This document shows, in pieces, positions 1 to 8,506 of a stretch of 64,000 nucleotides of DNA (its first letter is position 1; each line of letters begins with the position of its first letter). Origin of the DNA: Streptomyces sp. NRRL F-5727 (GTDB lineage: Bacteria; Actinomycetota; Actinomycetes; Streptomycetales; Streptomycetaceae). Made by a program: the position numbers and the translations under genes. The stretch spans positions 1 through 64,000 of the forward strand of contig NZ_JOGX01000024.1 in the NCBI RefSeq assembly GCF_000719555.1, read 5' to 3'. Under the pieces are notes generated by a model. That model was not told the DNA's origin and searched no databases. It worked only from the letters and a program-made list of their open reading frames with translations.

Positions 1-106
1 CGGTGGGGCCGCGGGTGCCGGGGGGCGGGCGGCGATCGGTTCCCAGCAGGGCGGAGGTCATCAGGTCGTCCCAGGCGGCCTCGGGTGGGGTCCCTGTCGT
101 CGTCAC
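1..106 (-). CDS. DUF5691 family protein (5' end only)
   Basis: Only the first 35 codons lie in the window; the gene continues past the left edge. It starts at a GTG with a strong GGAGGAG ribosome site just upstream. The visible N-terminus contains a WDDLMTSALLGTDRR segment, which resembles the N-terminus of DUF5691 proteins, a family of unknown function often found beside SWIM zinc-finger genes in actinobacteria. It lies 58 bases downstream of the SWIM gene on the same strand, so the two are probably cotranscribed from the damage-type promoter at 1513-1535. The family call rests on this short stretch and on context. Confidence 0.6.
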   Translation of the reverse strand, partial: MTTTGTPPEAAWDDLMTSALLGTDRRPPPGTRGPT

Positions 107-164
107 GTCTCTCCTCCTCGGTCAGGGCCGGGTGCTCGTCTGCGCGGGTTCGGGCGGGCGGGGG

Positions 165-1505
165 TCACAGCAGCGGCACCGTTTCCGACGGTGCGTCCGG
201 CGACCAGGCGGCCAGGGGTGTGAAGCCTCTGTGGCCGCATTCGCCGAAGACCGTCACGGGGGCGCCGCCGGACAGGGCGAGGAGGCGCCAGAGGCCGGGG
301 CGGGTGCGGTCGCCGCCGGTCAGGGGCAGTGCCTCGCGGCCGTCGGCGTCGGCGAGCTGCCAGCCGTACTCGGCCCGCGCGGGCACCACCCCGGCCAGCG
401 TCACCGGCCAGGAGTCCAGCCACGGGTCCTCCCGCAGCGCCCGCCCGTACGCGTCCAGCGCCGCCCCCACCGGGCCGCCCGGCGGCGGCACCGCGGGCCC
501 GGCGACCGGGAGCAGCGGCTCGCCGGGCTCCGCCCTGAGCTGCCCCGAGCCCGCGTGCGGGGTCAGCTCGCCGTCCACCACCGCGCCGACCGGCAGCGCC
601 AGCGCGGGCGCGCGGCCCGCCGCGCCGAAGGAGAGCAGCAGCGCCGTACGGCCGCTCTCCGCCCCGTACAGCCAGAGGCGACGGGTCGTCAGCCGGCCGT
701 CCCCGGTGTCGTACTGGGCGAGGACCAGCCACCGGTCCCGCACCGCCGTGCCGCCCGGCGCGGCGGGCAGCCCGACCCGGGTCCGTACCGTCGCCGCCAG
801 CGGAGCGGGCAGCCGGTCGGCGGCCAGCCACGCCCGGTCCAGGAGATGGGTGAGCGCGCACTCCTCCAGGAGCCGCACCGGCCAGCCCGGGCCCGAGCCC
901 GGTATCGCGCCCAGCTCGCGGACCCGGCCCGCGAGCCCCGGCGCCTGCGCGTCGACCATGCGGGCCGCGGTCTCCTCCCACAGGCCGTACCCCTGCTGAC
1001 CGGCCGCGGCGAGCCCGCCGCGCACCAGGTCCGTGAGGCGCCGCTCCAGCTCCTCCGCGCCCGCCGTCACCCGGGCCGCCCGCCGCTCCGCCCGCCGGCG
1101 GGCGGCCTCCGGATCGGCCGGCGGCCCCCCGGCCGCCTTCCGGGCGGCTCCCGCGGCCCCGGCGCGCCGCCCCGCGAGCCAGCGCGCGGCCCAGTCCGGC
1201 GGCTCGGCCCCGTCCGGCACGGCCGCGCCGTCCGCCGCCCACAGCAGCAGCAGTCCCAGCACGTGCTTGCACGGGGCCTTGCGGCTCGGGCAGGTGCACG
1301 AGTACGCCGGCCCGGCGGTCTCCACGACCGTCCGGTACGGCGTGCGGCCACTGCCCTCGCACTGCCCCCAGACCACCCCCTCGCCGCAGCCCGCGCCGCT
1401 CCACGGCCCGGCCGCGCCGAGCCCGCTCCCCGCTCTGCGCGAGGCGTCGTCAGGAGCCAGTGCCAGCACCTGCTCGGCCGTCCAGCGCACCCCCATGGCA
1501 TTCAT
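165..1505 (-). CDS. SWIM zinc-finger protein (YehQ-like)
   Basis: A 446-residue protein of unknown biochemical role. The SWIM signature CxC-x6-CxH is visible at C70, C72, C79 and H81 (CTCPSRKAPCKH), followed by a hydrophobic helix. SWIM domains bind zinc and are thought to mediate DNA or protein contacts. The rest is alanine/arginine-rich without a motif I recognise. The ATG at 1505 was chosen because a promoter -10 hexamer ends 7 nt upstream, implying a leaderless transcript, and no Shine-Dalgarno is present. E. coli yehQ also encodes a SWIM protein beside yehL, yehM and yehP, whose counterparts follow here on the opposite strand. Confidence 0.85.
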   Translation of the reverse strand: MNAMGVRWTAEQVLALAPDDASRRAGSGLGAAGPWSGAGCGEGVVWGQCEGSGRTPYRTVVETAGPAYSCTCPSRKAPCKHVLGLLLLWAADGAAVPDGAEPPDWAARWLAGRRAGAAGAARKAAGGPPADPEAARRRAERRAARVTAGAEELERRLTDLVRGGLAAAGQQGYGLWEETAARMVDAQAPGLAGRVRELGAIPGSGPGWPVRLLEECALTHLLDRAWLAADRLPAPLAATVRTRVGLPAAPGGTAVRDRWLVLAQYDTGDGRLTTRRLWLYGAESGRTALLLSFGAAGRAPALALPVGAVVDGELTPHAGSGQLRAEPGEPLLPVAGPAVPPPGGPVGAALDAYGRALREDPWLDSWPVTLAGVVPARAEYGWQLADADGREALPLTGGDRTRPGLWRLLALSGGAPVTVFGECGHRGFTPLAAWSPDAPSETVPLL

Positions 1506-1512
1506 GTACCTG

Positions 1513-1535
1513 ACGGTATTGTCCGCCACTGACAA
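1513..1535 (-). promoter_or_regulatory. RecA-NDp/PafBC-type DNA-damage promoter of the SWIM gene
   Basis: On the minus strand: TTGTCAGTG, an 8-nt spacer, then TACCGT. This is a full match to the published actinobacterial RecA-independent damage promoter (tTGTCRgtg-N8-TAnnnT). The hexamer ends 7 nt before the ATG at 1505, so transcription should begin at or very near the start codon. Confidence 0.75.
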
Positions 1536-1676
1536 CGCAGTTGACCTGCGGATTCGCTCCGGAGAGCCGCCCCGGCGACACGGTGGCTTTACCGGTCCTT
1601 TACGGTGCTGTGCGAGCTCGCGCGAACCAGCGCGCGACCTTACGACCGCACTGACCCGTGCAGGGGGAGTACCACC

Positions 1677-2090
1677 ATGAACCGCACCGTCCGCACCGCC
1701 GTCTCGGCCCTCGCCGCCCTCGGCCTCGCGTTCGGACTCGGAGCCTGTTCCGAGGCGGCCGACAAGGCCGCCGAAGAGGTCGACAAGGCCGTCACCGAAA
1801 GCTACGAGGTGACCTACGAGGTCACCGGCACCGACGTCACGTCCATCGAGTACCACGCCGGCGACGGCACCGCGATGCAGCCCCAGGTCGAGACCGAGAA
1901 GAAGCCCACCACGCCGTGGAGCAAGACGGTGAAGCTGCACGGCATCATGCCGCCCGCCGTCATGCCGGTCACCACCAAGCCCGCCGACCTCGTCTGCAAG
2001 GTCGTCTACCAGGGCAAGGTCATCAAGGAGGCCAAGGGCGAGCAGGCCATGGCCGGCGGCTGCGTCGCCGTCTCCCCGGTCTTCAACTGA
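1677..2090 (+). CDS. MmpS-like small lipoprotein
   Basis: A 137-residue predicted lipoprotein. A basic N-terminus and hydrophobic stretch lead to the lipobox LGAC, with the modified cysteine at C24. The next segment is Ala/Asp/Lys-rich and probably helical, followed by a beta-rich domain with YEVTYEVTGTDVTSIEY, the pattern of MmpS transport-accessory proteins, and two more cysteines that could form a disulfide. The ATG at 1677 is preceded by a GGGGGAG ribosome site. It sits between the divergent SWIM gene and the MoxR operon but lacks the damage promoter of those units. No MmpL transporter is visible nearby, so its partner is unknown. Confidence 0.7.
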   Translation: MNRTVRTAVSALAALGLAFGLGACSEAADKAAEEVDKAVTESYEVTYEVTGTDVTSIEYHAGDGTAMQPQVETEKKPTTPWSKTVKLHGIMPPAVMPVTTKPADLVCKVVYQGKVIKEAKGEQAMAGGCVAVSPVFN

Positions 2091-2148
2091 CCCTCCCCGC
2101 CCCGCCCTTCGGGCCCCGAAACCACCCCTGACCTGCGACGGCAGTCGA

Positions 2149-2171
2149 TTGTCAGTGGCGTGGTGCACCGT
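2149..2171 (+). promoter_or_regulatory. RecA-NDp/PafBC-type promoter of the MoxR operon
   Basis: TTGTCAGTG, an 8-nt spacer, then CACCGT; one deviation (C for T) from the tTGTCRgtg-N8-TAnnnT consensus. The 12 bases TTGTCAGTGGCG are identical to those in the divergent SWIM promoter. Unlike that promoter, a 38-base leader with a GGAGGGGG ribosome site separates it from the ATG at 2210. Confidence 0.65.
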
Positions 2172-2209
2172 GGATCGCACAGCAGGTCGAACGATCTGGA
2201 GGGGGATCC

Positions 2210-3367
2210 ATGACCGTGCCCGAAACCATCCCGCAGCCCGGCGCCGGTGCCGTGACGGACACCGGCCCGGGCCGGCGGCGCCCCGCCGCCGAGGCCCTCC
2301 GGCCCCACGCCGAGGACGCCTTCGCCCACGAACTCGCGGCGCTCGCCGCCGCCGACGACCACCCCAGGCCCGCCCGCTGGCGCCTCTCGCCCCGGGCCGT
2401 CGCCACCTACCTCCTCGGCGGCACGCTGCCCGACGGCACCGTGATCACACCCAAGTACGTCGGCCCCCGCCGCATCGTCGAGGTCGCCGTCACCACGCTC
2501 GCCACCGACCGGGCCCTGCTGCTCCTCGGCGTCCCCGGCACCGCCAAGACCTGGGTCTCCGAGCACCTGGCGGCCGCCGTCAGCGGCGACTCCACCCTCC
2601 TCGTCCAGGGCACCGCCGGCACCCCCGAGGAGGCCATCCGGTACGGGTGGAACTACGCGCGGCTGCTCGCCGAGGGCCCCAGCCGCGCCGCCCTCGTCCC
2701 CAGCCCCGTGATGCGCGCCATGGACCAGGGGACGACCGCCCGCGTCGAGGAACTGACCCGCATCCCCGCCGACGTGCAGGACACGCTCATCACGATCCTG
2801 TCCGAGAAGACCCTGCCCGTCCCCGAACTCGGCGAGGAGGTCCAGGCCGTCCCCGGCTTCAACCTGATCGCCACCGCCAACGACCGCGACCGCGGCGTCA
2901 ACGACCTCTCCAGCGCGCTCCGCCGCCGCTTCAACACCGTGGTGCTGCCGCTGCCGGCCAGCCCCGAGGACGAGGTCGACATCGTCGCCCGCCGGGTCGA
3001 ACAGCTCGGCCGCTCCCTGGAACTGCCCGCCCTGCCCGAGGGCGTCGAGGAGATCCGCCGGGTCGTCACCGTCTTCCGCGAACTCCGCGACGGCGTCACC
3101 GCCGACGGCCGCACCCGGCTCAAGTCCCCGTCCGGGACGCTCTCCACCGCCGAGGCCATCTCCGTCGTCACCGGCGGCCTCGCGCTCGCCGCCCACTTCG
3201 GCGACGGCGTGCTGCGCCCCTCGGACGTCGCCGCCGGACTCCTCGGCGCCGTCGTCCGCGACCCGGCCGCCGACCGCGTCGTCTGGCAGGAGTACCTGGA
3301 GACGGTGGTCAGAGAGCGCGACGGCTGGAAGGACTTCTACCGCGCCTGCCGCGAGGTGAGCGCATGA
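2210..3367 (+). CDS. MoxR-family AAA+ ATPase (YehL-like)
   Basis: A 385-residue AAA+ ATPase. Walker A is GVPGTAKT (107-114), the sensor-1 region is LIATAND (219-225), and the arginine-finger region LRRRFN follows at about 237-242. MoxR ATPases act as chaperone-like remodellers with VWA-domain partners. The length and the DUF5682 and VWA neighbours point to the YehL subfamily. The ATG has a GGAGGGGG site, and the stop overlaps the next start (ATGA at 3364-3367), so translation is coupled. It is predicted to be induced by DNA damage through the promoter at 2149-2171. Its substrate is unknown. Confidence 0.9.
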   Translation: MTVPETIPQPGAGAVTDTGPGRRRPAAEALRPHAEDAFAHELAALAAADDHPRPARWRLSPRAVATYLLGGTLPDGTVITPKYVGPRRIVEVAVTTLATDRALLLLGVPGTAKTWVSEHLAAAVSGDSTLLVQGTAGTPEEAIRYGWNYARLLAEGPSRAALVPSPVMRAMDQGTTARVEELTRIPADVQDTLITILSEKTLPVPELGEEVQAVPGFNLIATANDRDRGVNDLSSALRRRFNTVVLPLPASPEDEVDIVARRVEQLGRSLELPALPEGVEEIRRVVTVFRELRDGVTADGRTRLKSPSGTLSTAEAISVVTGGLALAAHFGDGVLRPSDVAAGLLGAVVRDPAADRVVWQEYLETVVRERDGWKDFYRACREVSA

Positions 3368-5676
3368 CGGCCCTCGCCACGGCACCCGCCGCGGCGGACG
3401 CCCGGGAGCGGGTGGCCTGGCCCCTGCTGCTCGGGGTGCGGCACCACGGACCCGGCTCCGCGCGCGGAGTGGTCGCCGCCCTGGACGCGGCCCGGCCCGA
3501 CGCGGTGCTGATCGAGGGACCCGCCGAGGCCGACGGGCTCGTCGCCCTCGCCGCCGACCCGGAGATGCGGCCGCCGGTCGCCCTCCTCGCGCACGCCGCC
3601 GACGACCCCGGCCGGGCCGCCTTCTGGCCCTTCGCCGCCTTCTCGCCCGAGTGGACCGCCGTCCGCTGGGCCCTCGGCCGGGGCGTCCCGGTCCGCTTCG
3701 CCGACCTGCCCGCCGCCCACACCCTCGCCACGTCCGACCCCACCTGGGGCGACGACGAGGAGGCCGACGGCGCCGGCCGGATCGACCCGCTCGCCGAACT
3801 CGCCCGCGCCGCCGGGCACGAGGACCCCGAGCAGTGGTGGGAGGACGTCGTCGAACTCCGCGGCGACACCGACCCCCTCGCCCCGTTCGCCGCCCTCGCC
3901 GACGCGATGACCGCCCTCCGCGAGCGCTACGGCCACGGCGGACACCCGCGCGACCTCGTCCGCGAGGCCCACATGCGGCTGCGGCTGCGCGCCGCCCGCA
4001 AGGAGTTCGGGGACGCCGTCGCCGTCGTCTGCGGCGCCTGGCACGTGCCCGCGCTCGCCAAGCGGACCACCGTCACCGCCGACCGCGCCCTCCTCAAGGG
4101 CCTGCCCAAGGTGAAGGCCGAGCTGACCTGGGTGCCGTGGACCCACCGCCGGCTCGCCCGCCGCTCCGGATACGGCGCGGGCATCGAGTCGCCCGGCTGG
4201 TACGACCACCTCTTCGCCGCCCCCGACCGGCCCGTCGAGCGCTGGATGACCAAGGTCGCCGGACTGCTCCGCGAGGCCGACCACCCCGTCTCCTCCGCCC
4301 ATGTCATCGAGGCCGTCCGGCTCGCCCAGACCCTCGCCGCCCTCCGCGGCCGGCCCCGCCCCGGGCTCGACGAGACCACCGACGCCGTCCGGGCCGTCCT
4401 CTGCGAGGGCTCCGACGTGCCGCTCGCCCTCGTCCGGGACCGGCTCGTCGTCGGCGACGCCCTCGGCGAGGTCCCGGCCGCCGCCCCCGCCGTCCCGCTC
4501 CAGCGCGACCTCGACCGGCTCCAGCGCTCCCTCCGCCTCAAGCCCGAGGCCGAGGAGCGCACGCTCGACCTCGACCTGCGGGGCGCGACCGACGCCGCCC
4601 GCAGCCGCCTCCTGCACCGGCTCCGGCTCCTCGGCGTCGACTGGGGCGAGCCCACCGCCGGGCGCACCGGCACCACCGGCACCTTCCGGGAGTCCTGGCG
4701 GCTGCGCTGGCAGCCCGAGCTGCACGTCCGGGTCGCCGAGGCCGGCGTCTGGGGCACCACCGTGGAGGCCGCCGCCACCGCCCGGGCCGAGTCCCGCGCG
4801 CTCGCCGCGGACACCCTCGGCGAGATCACCGCCCTCGCCGAGCGGTGTCTGCTCGCCGGGCTCACCGACGCGCTCCCCGCCGTCCTGGGCGCCCTCGCCG
4901 ACCGGGCCGCGCTCGACACCGACGTGGCCCACCTCGCCGACGCGCTCCCCGCCCTCGCCCGCTCCCTGCGGTACGGGGACGTGCGCGGCACCGACACCGC
5001 CGCCCTCGCCGGAGTCGCCGCCGGACTCGCCGAGCGGATCTGCGTGGGCCTCCCGCCCGCCTGCGTCCACCTCGACGCCGAGGCCGCCGCGCAGATGCGG
5101 GACCGCCTGGACGCCGTCCACACCGCGATCGGCCTCCTCCCGGAACCGGCCGGCGCCGCCGAACCCGGGACGCTCGCCCTCCGCTGGGCCTCGGCGCTGC
5201 GGCGGCTCGCCGAGGCCGAGCGGGTGCCCGGGGTCGTCCGGGGCCGGGCGGCACGGACCCTGCTCGACGAGGGACGGCTCCAGGACGACGAGACCGCCCG
5301 GCTCATGGGGCTCGCCCTCTCGCCCGGCACCCCGCCCGCCGACGCCGCCGCCTGGATCGACGGCTTCGTCGGCGGGTCCGGCGGCGGACTGCTCCTCGTC
5401 CACGACGAGCGGCTCCTCGCCCTCCTCGACGGCTGGCTGGCCGGCGTGCCCGCCGAGGCGTTCACCGACGTCCTGCCGCTGCTGCGGCGCACCTTCGGGG
5501 CGTACGAGCCCGGCGTGCGCCGCACCCTCGGCGAGCTCGTCGCCCGCGGACCCCAGGCCGCCGCCCCCGGCCCGGCCGCCCTCGTCCCCGGCTTCGCCGC
5601 CGCGCTCGACGAGGAGCGCGCCGACGGGGTCCTGCCCCTCCTCCACCTCGTCCTCGACACGGAGGCACCCGCATGA
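3364..5676 (+). CDS. DUF5682 family protein (YehM-like)
   Basis: A 770-residue protein, close to the length I recall for E. coli YehM (about 760). The N-terminal third carries LLGVRHHGPGSAR, LIEGP, VRFADLP and CGAWHVPAL. This spacing of His/Glu motifs resembles the TraB/TIKI/EreA-like fold, so a metal-dependent hydrolase is possible; that is inference. The C-terminal half is helical and alanine-rich. It is coupled on both sides by ATGA overlaps, to the MoxR ATPase and to the VWA protein, so all three products are probably made in fixed ratio and may form one complex. Confidence 0.85.
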   Translation: MTALATAPAAADARERVAWPLLLGVRHHGPGSARGVVAALDAARPDAVLIEGPAEADGLVALAADPEMRPPVALLAHAADDPGRAAFWPFAAFSPEWTAVRWALGRGVPVRFADLPAAHTLATSDPTWGDDEEADGAGRIDPLAELARAAGHEDPEQWWEDVVELRGDTDPLAPFAALADAMTALRERYGHGGHPRDLVREAHMRLRLRAARKEFGDAVAVVCGAWHVPALAKRTTVTADRALLKGLPKVKAELTWVPWTHRRLARRSGYGAGIESPGWYDHLFAAPDRPVERWMTKVAGLLREADHPVSSAHVIEAVRLAQTLAALRGRPRPGLDETTDAVRAVLCEGSDVPLALVRDRLVVGDALGEVPAAAPAVPLQRDLDRLQRSLRLKPEAEERTLDLDLRGATDAARSRLLHRLRLLGVDWGEPTAGRTGTTGTFRESWRLRWQPELHVRVAEAGVWGTTVEAAATARAESRALAADTLGEITALAERCLLAGLTDALPAVLGALADRAALDTDVAHLADALPALARSLRYGDVRGTDTAALAGVAAGLAERICVGLPPACVHLDAEAAAQMRDRLDAVHTAIGLLPEPAGAAEPGTLALRWASALRRLAEAERVPGVVRGRAARTLLDEGRLQDDETARLMGLALSPGTPPADAAAWIDGFVGGSGGGLLLVHDERLLALLDGWLAGVPAEAFTDVLPLLRRTFGAYEPGVRRTLGELVARGPQAAAPGPAALVPGFAAALDEERADGVLPLLHLVLDTEAPA

Positions 5677-6890
5677 GCCACGCCGCAGCACCCGGCGAAG
5701 CACCCGCCGCAGCATCCGCCGAAGCACCCGCCGCGGCCTCCGCCGACGAGCGGCTCCGCCGCTGGCGGCTCGTCCTCGGCGGCGCCGCGGCCGAGGGCAC
5801 CGGCCGCGCCCTGTCCGGCACCGACGCCGCCATGGACGCCGCCCTCGCCGCCCTCTACGACAGCAGGGACAGCCGCGACGGCCGGGACGGCGGCGGTGAG
5901 CGCCGGGGCGGGCTCGGCGGCTCCGCGCCCTCCGTCGCCCGCTGGCTCGGCGACATCCGCAGCTACTTCCCCAGCTCCGTCGTGCAGGTCATGCAGCGCG
6001 ACGCCATCGACCGGCTCGGGCTCGCCGCGCTCCTCCTGGAGCCGGAGATGCTGGAGGCCGTCGAGCCCGACGTCCACCTCGTCGGCACCCTGCTGTCGCT
6101 GAACAAGGCGCTGCCCGAGACCACCCGCGAGACCGCGCGGGCCGTCGTCCGCAAGGTCGTCGCCGACCTGGAGGCCCGGCTCGCGACCCGTACCCGCGCG
6201 ACCGTCACCGGCGCGCTCGACCGGACCGCCCGGATCAGCCGCCCCCGCCACCGGGACATCGACTGGGACCGCACCCTGCGGGCCAACCTCAGGCACTACC
6301 TCCCCGAGCACCGCACGATCGTCCCCGAGCGGCTGATCGGCCACGGCCGCGCCTCCCGGGCGGTCCGCAAGGAGGTGGTGCTCTGCATCGACCAGTCCGG
6401 CTCCATGGCCGCCTCCGTCGTCTACGCCTCCGTCTTCGGCGCCGTCCTCGCCTCGCTGCAGGCCGTCGCCACCCGGCTCGTCGTCTTCGACACCGCGGTC
6501 GTCGACCTCACGGACGCGCTCGACGACCCCGTCGACGTCCTGTTCGGCACCCGGCTCGGCGGCGGCACCGACATCAACCGGGCCCTCGCCTACTGCCAGT
6601 CCCGGATCACCCGACCCGCCGACACCGTCGTCGTCCTCATCAGCGACCTGTACGAGGGCGGCATCCGCGACGAGATGCTGAAGCGGGTCGCCGCGATGAA
6701 GGCGTCCGGCGTGCAGTTCGTCGCCCTGCTCGCCCTCTCCGACGAGGGCGCCCCCGCCTACGACCGCGACCACGCCGCCGCGCTCGCCGCCCTCGGCGCC
6801 CCGGCCTTCGCCTGCACCCCGGACCTCTTCCCCGAGGTGATGGCCGCCGCCCTGGAGAAGCGGCCGCTGCCGATACCCGACACCGCCTGA
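5673..6890 (+). CDS. VWA-domain protein (YehP-like)
   Basis: A 405-residue protein with a C-terminal von Willebrand A domain. The metal-ion-dependent adhesion site is intact: DQSGSM at 240-245, GGTD at 297-300 and ISDLYEGG around D325. The N-terminus has an Ala/Pro/Glu repeat (about residues 5-25) and an Asp/Ser/Arg-rich linker, then a helical region (about 85-230). VWA proteins of this type partner MoxR ATPases, and YehP is the E. coli equivalent. It is the last gene of the operon, starting in an ATGA overlap with the DUF5682 gene and followed by a hairpin at 6939-6958. Confidence 0.9.
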   Translation: MSHAAAPGEAPAAASAEAPAAASADERLRRWRLVLGGAAAEGTGRALSGTDAAMDAALAALYDSRDSRDGRDGGGERRGGLGGSAPSVARWLGDIRSYFPSSVVQVMQRDAIDRLGLAALLLEPEMLEAVEPDVHLVGTLLSLNKALPETTRETARAVVRKVVADLEARLATRTRATVTGALDRTARISRPRHRDIDWDRTLRANLRHYLPEHRTIVPERLIGHGRASRAVRKEVVLCIDQSGSMAASVVYASVFGAVLASLQAVATRLVVFDTAVVDLTDALDDPVDVLFGTRLGGGTDINRALAYCQSRITRPADTVVVLISDLYEGGIRDEMLKRVAAMKASGVQFVALLALSDEGAPAYDRDHAAALAALGAPAFACTPDLFPEVMAAALEKRPLPIPDTA

Positions 6891-6938
6891 CGCCGTCCGG
6901 CCGCCCGGACGCCGGCCGTACGGATTCCGTCGTCACCC

Positions 6939-6958
6939 GGCCACCCGGACGGGTGGCC
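6939..6958 (+). terminator. Hairpin after the MoxR operon
   Basis: Perfect 8-bp stem GGCCACCC/GGGTGGCC with a 4-base loop, 48 bases after the VWA stop. There is no T tract, as is usual for Streptomyces terminators. Confidence 0.45.
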
Positions 6959-7116
6959 GCGGGCCGACTGAGGCCCATATCACATCCGGTGCGGGCCGCC
7001 CCTCACCTGCGGCGACGGCGTGGCGTGAGGGGCGCAACCCCCTTCCCCCGCCTGCCCCGTCAGGCCCGGAGGGGGCCAGCCGGACGTCCACGGACAGCCC
7101 ACTCGCCCCTACGTTC

Positions 7117-7132
7117 TGTGACCCGTATCACC
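7117..7132 (+). promoter_or_regulatory. CRP-like palindrome upstream of sucC
   Basis: TGTGA-CCCGTA-TCACC, one base from the classical CRP palindrome TGTGA-N6-TCACA and one mismatch from the GTG-N6-GNCAC motif described for Streptomyces Crp. It lies 174 bases upstream of the sucC start codon. Confidence 0.35.
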
Positions 7133-7306
7133 GCTCGGTTGTGATCTGCGATTTAGGGACCCACGTCCCACGGGGATAACCTGCGAGACGGACATGCCGC
7201 GTCCACGGACACCGTGTACGCCTCCCTAGTGACAGCGCAGTCACGTTGCCCTCCGCGGCACGCCCACGCAGACAACGAACCGCGATCATCTAGAAAAGGG
7301 ACGCGC

Positions 7307-8485
7307 GTGGACCTGTTCGAGTACCAGGCGAGGGACCTCTTCGCCAAGCACGGTGTACCGGTGCTGGCCGGTGAAGTCATCGACACGCCTGAGGCGGCGC
7401 GCGAGGCCACCGAGCGTCTTGGCGGCAAGTCGGTCGTCAAGGCCCAGGTGAAGGTCGGCGGCCGCGGCAAGGCCGGCGGCGTCAAGCTCGCCGCCACCCC
7501 GGACGAGGCCGTCGCCCGCGCGACGGACATCCTGGGCATGGACATCAAGGGCCACACGGTCCACAAGGTGATGATCGCGGAGACCGCTCCGGAGATCGTC
7601 GAGGAGTACTACGTCTCGTACCTCCTCGACCGCACCAACCGCACCTTCCTCGCCATCGCCTCCGTCGCCGGCGGCATGGACATCGAGCAGGTCGCCGAGG
7701 AGACCCCCGAGAAGGTCGCCAAGGTGCCGGTCGACGCCAACAAGGGCGTCGACATCGAGAAGGCCCGCGAGATCGTCGCCGCGGCCCAGTTCCCGGCCGA
7801 GGTCGCCGACAAGGTCGCCGACGTCCTGGTCACCCTGTGGAAGACCTTCGTCGCCGAGGACGCCCTCCTCGTCGAGGTCAACCCGCTCGCGAAGGTCGCC
7901 TCCGGCGACGTCATCGCCCTCGACGGCAAGGTCTCCCTGGACGCCAACGCCGACTTCCGCCAGCCGGAGCACGAGGCCCTGGAGGACAAGGCCGCGGCCG
8001 ACCCGCTGGAGGCCGCCGCCAAGGCCAAGGGCCTCAACTACGTCAAGCTCGACGGCTCCGTCGGCATCATCGGCAACGGCGCCGGCCTGGTCATGTCGAC
8101 CCTGGACGTCGTCGCGTACGCCGGTGAGAACCACGGCGGCGTGAAGCCGGCCAACTTCCTCGACATCGGCGGCGGCGCCTCCGCCGAGGTCATGGCGAAC
8201 GGCCTGGAGATCATCCTCGGCGACAAGGACGTCAAGTCCGTGTTCGTCAACGTCTTCGGCGGCATCACCGCCTGCGACGAGGTCGCCAACGGCATCGTCC
8301 AGGCCCTGGAGCTGCTCGCCTCGAAGGGCGAGGAGGTCAGCAAGCCGCTGGTCGTGCGCCTCGACGGCAACAACGCGGAGCTGGGTCGCAAGATCCTGTC
8401 GGACGCCAACCACCCGCTGGTTCAGCGCGTGGACACCATGGACGGCGCGGCCGACAAGGCCGCCGAGCTCGCGGCTGCGAAGTAA
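7307..8485 (+). CDS. sucC: Succinyl-CoA synthetase, beta subunit
   Basis: A 392-residue ADP-forming succinate-CoA ligase beta subunit of the TCA cycle; it binds nucleotide and forms the catalytic interface with SucD. The N-terminus [16 protein letters not shown] and the ATP-grasp segment [18 protein letters not shown] are typical, as is NPLAKV before the C-terminal CoA-ligase-like domain with GNGAGLVM and NVFGGIT. The GTG at 7307 matches the conserved MDLFEYQ start of the family and follows AAAAGGGA. The length is normal. It forms an operon with sucD, 21 bases downstream, ended by the hairpin at 9414-9464. Confidence 0.97.
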   Translation: MDLFEYQARDLFAKHGVPVLAGEVIDTPEAAREATERLGGKSVVKAQVKVGGRGKAGGVKLAATPDEAVARATDILGMDIKGHTVHKVMIAETAPEIVEEYYVSYLLDRTNRTFLAIASVAGGMDIEQVAEETPEKVAKVPVDANKGVDIEKAREIVAAAQFPAEVADKVADVLVTLWKTFVAEDALLVEVNPLAKVASGDVIALDGKVSLDANADFRQPEHEALEDKAAADPLEAAAKAKGLNYVKLDGSVGIIGNGAGLVMSTLDVVAYAGENHGGVKPANFLDIGGGASAEVMANGLEIILGDKDVKSVFVNVFGGITACDEVANGIVQALELLASKGEEVSKPLVVRLDGNNAELGRKILSDANHPLVQRVDTMDGAADKAAELAAAK

Positions 8486-8506
8486 GGGAAGAGGGACAGA
8501 ACAGCC

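Larger units (their letters stand above)
6891..7306. other. Intergenic region before sucC
   Basis: A 416-base region without a convincing gene. It holds the hairpin that probably ends the VWA operon (6939-6958), a CRP-like palindrome (7117-7132) and a further imperfect palindrome of GTGAC and GTCAC arms (7229-7244). The last 50 bases carry the sucC leader with AAAAGGGA as ribosome site. Confidence 0.6.

Noticed and set aside
103..2180. Long alternative open frames over the SWIM gene, and similar long frames antisense to most genes
   Set aside because: High GC removes stop codons. The frames lack ribosome sites, their composition is Arg/Pro/Gly-biased, and they overlap genes with clear domains.
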